From Oscillospiraceae bacterium (GTDB lineage Bacteria; Bacillota; Clostridia; Oscillospirales; Ruminococcaceae), in assembly GCA_022766785.1 (NCBI GenBank), contig JALEOL010000025.1, positions 16,831-80,830 on the forward strand: a stretch of 64,000 bases of DNA. Direction: 5' to 3'. The translations under genes were made by a program, and so were the position numbers. Below are positions 61,068 through 64,000 of this stretch, one piece after another. Under the pieces are notes generated by a model that did not search any database, had not been told where the DNA came from, and saw nothing but the letters and a program-made list of their open reading frames with translations. Position 1 is the stretch's first letter, and each line of letters starts with the position of its first letter.

Positions 61068-62465
61068 TTACCTATTAAGGGAAATTCCCTCAAACCCTCG
61101 GACACGCTTACCGTTTTCGTAGATGTTGTTGGAGTATCTGACGCTGTATTTGTCGGCGTTGGATTTCAGCCAATTTATAAAAGTTTCCCGTTTCAGGGCG
61201 GTCAAGCCGTTGTCCTCGCACCACTCGGAATACACTCGGTGAAGCGTGGTGGAGCTGATTGCGGAACTCTCACAAAAGACAGCCGCTTCCGCAAGGAAAT
61301 CCACGATATTGCAGTTTTCCGCAACTGCTTCGGCTACATTCTCCTTTGTTTTCTCGCTTACCGTAAACCGATAATTGTTCTTGATAAGCCGCCGCAGACC
61401 GTCCAACATCCAACAGAATATATTTTCTTTTTCAGCTATGAATTTATCTGCAAGAAACGGGTCGTCCTTTCGGTTAACGGGTTTGGGTTTTGTTGAGAGA
61501 ATAAGCAAGCGCCGAGCAAAGCCGTCCGACTTGTCGTACAAGGCTTTAGGTGAGCCGTTGCCGAAGCATAGGAAGCGGCTATAAACCTGTGCCTGTTGGG
61601 ATTGCTTGCCCTTTGCTTCAACATCAATCGGTATCTCTGCGGTGATGATGTTCTTGATGTAACCCGTGGATTTGAGGGCGGTCATCTGCATATCGTCATC
61701 ATTCATCAGCAGCTTGTTGATGAGGTTGTAGCGAAAAAACTTGTCGTCCTCCACACGCTGAAAGTTGCCCGACAGCATAGCCGAGCCGAATATCGCATTC
61801 ATAGCAACGCCGATACGGCTCTTACCCTCGCCGCCGTTGCCGATTATGAACAGGGCAGTCTGCGCCCTCGTGGACGGTATAAGGCAGTAGCCGAGATACT
61901 CTTGCAGCGTTAATATATCTTCCAAATCAAGCAGTTGTAAAAGGAATGTCTGAAAGTGTTCGGGATAGTACCTATGCTCCCAGATTTCGGGGGCATAGTT
62001 GATGTTGAGCCGATTTACGCAGAATTTCTTTTCGGGTATGAAAGTTGGTGGCTTGCCGTAATCTCCGTCCACCTTTACAACGCCGTTCAGGACGTGGATT
62101 TCGCTCTCGTTCGGCTTAATCGGAGCGCTGTGACAATAGAGCTTCAGCGCTTCAAGCAACGATTTTGACCGCTTTGCAATCCCTGTTGTAATGCCGTTCT
62201 CAATGAGCATTTCGGAGATTTCAGCGGCGATTTTGTCTTGGCTCTCCGCCCCGTCAACCGAGTAGAATATGCCGTCAATGCACTTTAGCTCACGGCTTTG
62301 ACAGAAGCTCTTGCAGAAAAGCGGCTCGTTTATCTTCTTTTCGTCCGATAACCACTTGATTTCGGGCGGCGGTTGTGATATAATAACGTTGTTAAGACTT
62401 TGAGAGGACTGTCCCTCATCTGCGCCAACAGATGAAATAGGGGCGGTCTTTTCGTTTTTGTCCAT
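61068..62465 (-). CDS. P4-type primase-helicase, C-terminal (D5/DUF5906-like)
   Basis: 465 residues. Walker A FIIGNGGEGKSRIG (about 202-215) with a following DDD in LLMNDDDMQM as Walker B, then an arginine-containing FARRLLILSTKP; a winged-helix-like C-terminus resembles the poxvirus D5/phage P4 type. No catalytic primase zinc motif is visible, so it is mainly a superfamily 3 helicase. It would unwind the excised element's origin. Its start overlaps the stop of the upstream small gene (TAATG). Confidence 0.85.
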   Translation of the reverse strand: MDKNEKTAPISSVGADEGQSSQSLNNVIISQPPPEIKWLSDEKKINEPLFCKSFCQSRELKCIDGIFYSVDGAESQDKIAAEISEMLIENGITTGIAKRSKSLLEALKLYCHSAPIKPNESEIHVLNGVVKVDGDYGKPPTFIPEKKFCVNRLNINYAPEIWEHRYYPEHFQTFLLQLLDLEDILTLQEYLGYCLIPSTRAQTALFIIGNGGEGKSRIGVAMNAIFGSAMLSGNFQRVEDDKFFRYNLINKLLMNDDDMQMTALKSTGYIKNIITAEIPIDVEAKGKQSQQAQVYSRFLCFGNGSPKALYDKSDGFARRLLILSTKPKPVNRKDDPFLADKFIAEKENIFCWMLDGLRRLIKNNYRFTVSEKTKENVAEAVAENCNIVDFLAEAAVFCESSAISSTTLHRVYSEWCEDNGLTALKRETFINWLKSNADKYSVRYSNNIYENGKRVRGFEGISLNR

Positions 62466-62788
62466 TATCCCTCACCGCCTTTTATCCCGTTAAGCGTAAC
62501 GGTGATAAGGTTAATTGTATCAAGCAAGTCGCTGTTTGTTGCGGCTTCCTCGCTCTTTTTCAGCTCTGCAAGCACCAATTCCAGCCTGTCTTTCAGAGCC
62601 TTGTAAACTCTCGGATTTGGCTGTACCACAATATCCCTTTGCAGTACCCTTGATATGATATAGTCCTGTTTCGTAAGACCCGAAAGCTGTACCGCCACAT
62701 CAAGCGCGGCGTTCTCTTCCTCGGAACAGCGGAACGATACGATTTTCCCACGAAAGCGACCTTTCGTGTCAAGCACTTTAGCCGACAT
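62465..62788 (-). CDS. Small mobilisation accessory protein, MobC/RHH-like
   Basis: 107 residues. GRFRGKIVSFRCSEEENAALD followed by a helix-turn-helix LSGLTKQDYIISRVLQRDI has the ribbon-helix-helix pattern of relaxosome proteins, then a helical C-terminus. It overlaps the integrase 3' end by 11 nt. Probably binds DNA near oriT or the origin; family assignment by pattern only. Confidence 0.72.
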   Translation of the reverse strand: MSAKVLDTKGRFRGKIVSFRCSEEENAALDVAVQLSGLTKQDYIISRVLQRDIVVQPNPRVYKALKDRLELVLAELKKSEEAATNSDLLDTINLITVTLNGIKGGEG

Positions 62789-63869
62789 TTTCCTCGCTCT
62801 CCTTTCTGATATTGTTCAGCTTGTCTGCCATTTCCGTCTGCGTTGACGGAAACATATGAGCGTAGCGGTAGGTTATGTCTATGCTCTCGTGTCCTACTCG
62901 CTCCGCAATAGCAACCGCCGAGAAGCCCATTTCAATCAGCAAGCTGATTGCGCTGTGGCGAATATCGTGTATTCTGATACGCTTCACCCCTGCCTCCTTG
63001 CAGCCACGTTCCATTTCGTGCTTCAAAAAGTGCTTGGTTACGGGAAACAACCTGTCGGTAGGCTTGCAATCATACAGCGATGAAACAAGGTCACGCATTT
63101 CATCACACAGGAAATCGGGCATTTTTATTGTGCGGTTGCTTTTCACGGTTTTGGGCGATGTGATAACGTCCTTCCCTTTCAGCCGCTGATACGACTTGTT
63201 AATTGTAAGGGTACTGTTCTCAAAATCGAAATCAGCAGACGTCAGAGCAAGCAGTTCACCCTCACGAATGCCGCACCAATACAGCAGTTCAAAGGCATAG
63301 AATGCAAGAGGTTTGTCCATTATCGCCTCGGAGAATTTCTTATACTCTTCCTGCGTCCAGAACTGCATTTCTTTCTTTTCAGATGTGCTTACATTACCTG
63401 CTTTTGACGCAGGGTTGCTTGGCAGGTCGTAAAAGCGTACAGCGTGGTTGAAAATTGCGCTAATCTGATTGTGTATGGTGTGAAGATACTGCACCGAAAT
63501 TGGCTTCCCATTCTCTCCGATAGAGTTTCGCAGCTCGTTCTGCCACTTGATTACGTCTTTTGCAGCAATATCCGATATAACACGATTTCCGAAATACGGG
63601 AGAATGTGTTTTGTGATGATTGCTTCTTTTGTAAGCCAGGTATTCAGCTTCAGACGGGGCTTTATGTCCTGCTTATAGAGCTGAAAGAAATCGCTGAAGG
63701 TCATCTCCATTTTCCCCTGCTCCTGATTATGGAACTTGCGTTCATACTCGGCAGCTTCGTGTTTTGTGGCAAAGCCACGCTTCAGCTTTTTCTTCTTACT
63801 GCCGTCCCACGCCGTAAACCACAGCGAAACATACCACGTTCCGTTTTTGTTATCCTTGTAAACAGGCAT
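62778..63869 (-). CDS. Tyrosine recombinase/integrase
   Basis: 363 residues, complete. An N-terminal AP2-like arm-binding part (DNKNGTWYVSLWF) and SAM-like core-binding part (about 55-160) precede the catalytic domain: Arg in CGIREGELLAL, HDIRHSAISLLI (H-x-x-R), a His in ERVGHESIDITYRYAH, and nucleophile Tyr in the same segment. It integrates and excises the element. It is preceded by GGAGGGTACATA and overlaps the upstream gene's stop (TAATG). Confidence 0.95.
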   Translation of the reverse strand: MPVYKDNKNGTWYVSLWFTAWDGSKKKKLKRGFATKHEAAEYERKFHNQEQGKMEMTFSDFFQLYKQDIKPRLKLNTWLTKEAIITKHILPYFGNRVISDIAAKDVIKWQNELRNSIGENGKPISVQYLHTIHNQISAIFNHAVRFYDLPSNPASKAGNVSTSEKKEMQFWTQEEYKKFSEAIMDKPLAFYAFELLYWCGIREGELLALTSADFDFENSTLTINKSYQRLKGKDVITSPKTVKSNRTIKMPDFLCDEMRDLVSSLYDCKPTDRLFPVTKHFLKHEMERGCKEAGVKRIRIHDIRHSAISLLIEMGFSAVAIAERVGHESIDITYRYAHMFPSTQTEMADKLNNIRKESEENVG

Positions 63870-64000
63870 TATGTACCCTCCTTTGCAAGTCCGTAGAACT
63901 TCTCCTCAAAATACTTGCGGCTTACCTTGCCGGCTATTGTGATGAAACCCTTGTTCTTGAGTTCCTCGTTCAGCTCACGGACAACCTTGTAGGCGAAAGC
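63869..64000 (-). CDS. Probable excisionase/HTH protein, 3' end only
   Basis: The last 43 codons of a gene entering from the right edge, in frame from the last base. The visible residues include YKVVRELNEELKNKGFITI and GKVSRKYFEEKFYG, typical of the wing and final helix of small HTH excisionase-like proteins that precede integrases. Stop overlaps the integrase start (TAATG). The start is outside the window. Confidence 0.65.
   Translation of the reverse strand, partial: AFAYKVVRELNEELKNKGFITIAGKVSRKYFEEKFYGLAKEGT

Overview
The window looks like a chromosome segment of a Gram-positive, anaerobic, fibre-degrading Clostridia, most likely Ruminococcus/Oscillospiraceae-like. This is inferred from AGGAGG-type ribosome sites, TTGACA-17-TATAAT promoters, a lon-engB pair, PdaA-like deacetylase, BlaI/M56 pair, SHOCT protein, several glycosidases and a MobV-type mobilizable element. 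No rRNA operon or CRISPR array is present. Two tRNAs (Leu-TAA, Ser-CGA) are visible.

Layout. 1-9 kb: the end of a secreted-type cyclophilin, sfsA with a GH31 glycosidase, tRNA-Leu followed by two near-identical hairpins, a D-lactate dehydrogenase with a polysaccharide deacetylase, and a minus-strand dusB/ATPase/lipoprotein operon. 9-21 kb: a DUF1624-like membrane protein, lon-engB, a 160-bp inverted-repeat element, a SHOCT membrane protein, a BlaI/M56 pair with two operators, and a minus operon XRE/ImmA/M42/M42/GNAT/NUDIX. 21-29.5 kb: an almost complete arginine operon argG-H-C-J-B-D-(GNAT)-F. 29.5-38 kb: an S1-domain protein, glyA-prs-rarA on the minus strand, and leuC-leuD-(GNAT)-leuB on the minus strand. 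38-41 kb: tRNA-Ser, a GH16 glucanase, a GH27 alpha-galactosidase and an HD protein. 41-54 kb: a purine operon purE-purC-purF paralog-purF-purM-two paralogous small genes-purN-two other paralogous small genes-methyltransferase-purO-AICAR transformylase-guaA. 54-64 kb: an integrative mobilizable element with a regulator/ABC/kinase cassette, MobV relaxase and likely oriT, membrane protein, P4-type primase-helicase, small accessory protein, tyrosine integrase and the end of a probable excisionase.

How it fits together. PRPP synthetase (prs) supplies purF, glyA supplies glycine and one-carbon units for purN and the AICAR transformylase, and IMP made by the split transformylase/PurO pair is taken to GMP by guaA. 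purD, purL, purB and leuA are not in the window, so they must lie elsewhere. Both amino-acid operons carry an embedded GNAT acetyltransferase gene.

The least ordinary parts are: a PurF paralog lacking the N-terminal catalytic cysteine next to an intact PurF; a purE leader with a small ORF and intrinsic terminator; two unrelated pairs of small paralogs inside the purine operon; helically phased TCTTGAC repeats before the element's ABC genes; a phased TGTAC cluster beside the primase gene; and a multi-hairpin region before the relaxase.
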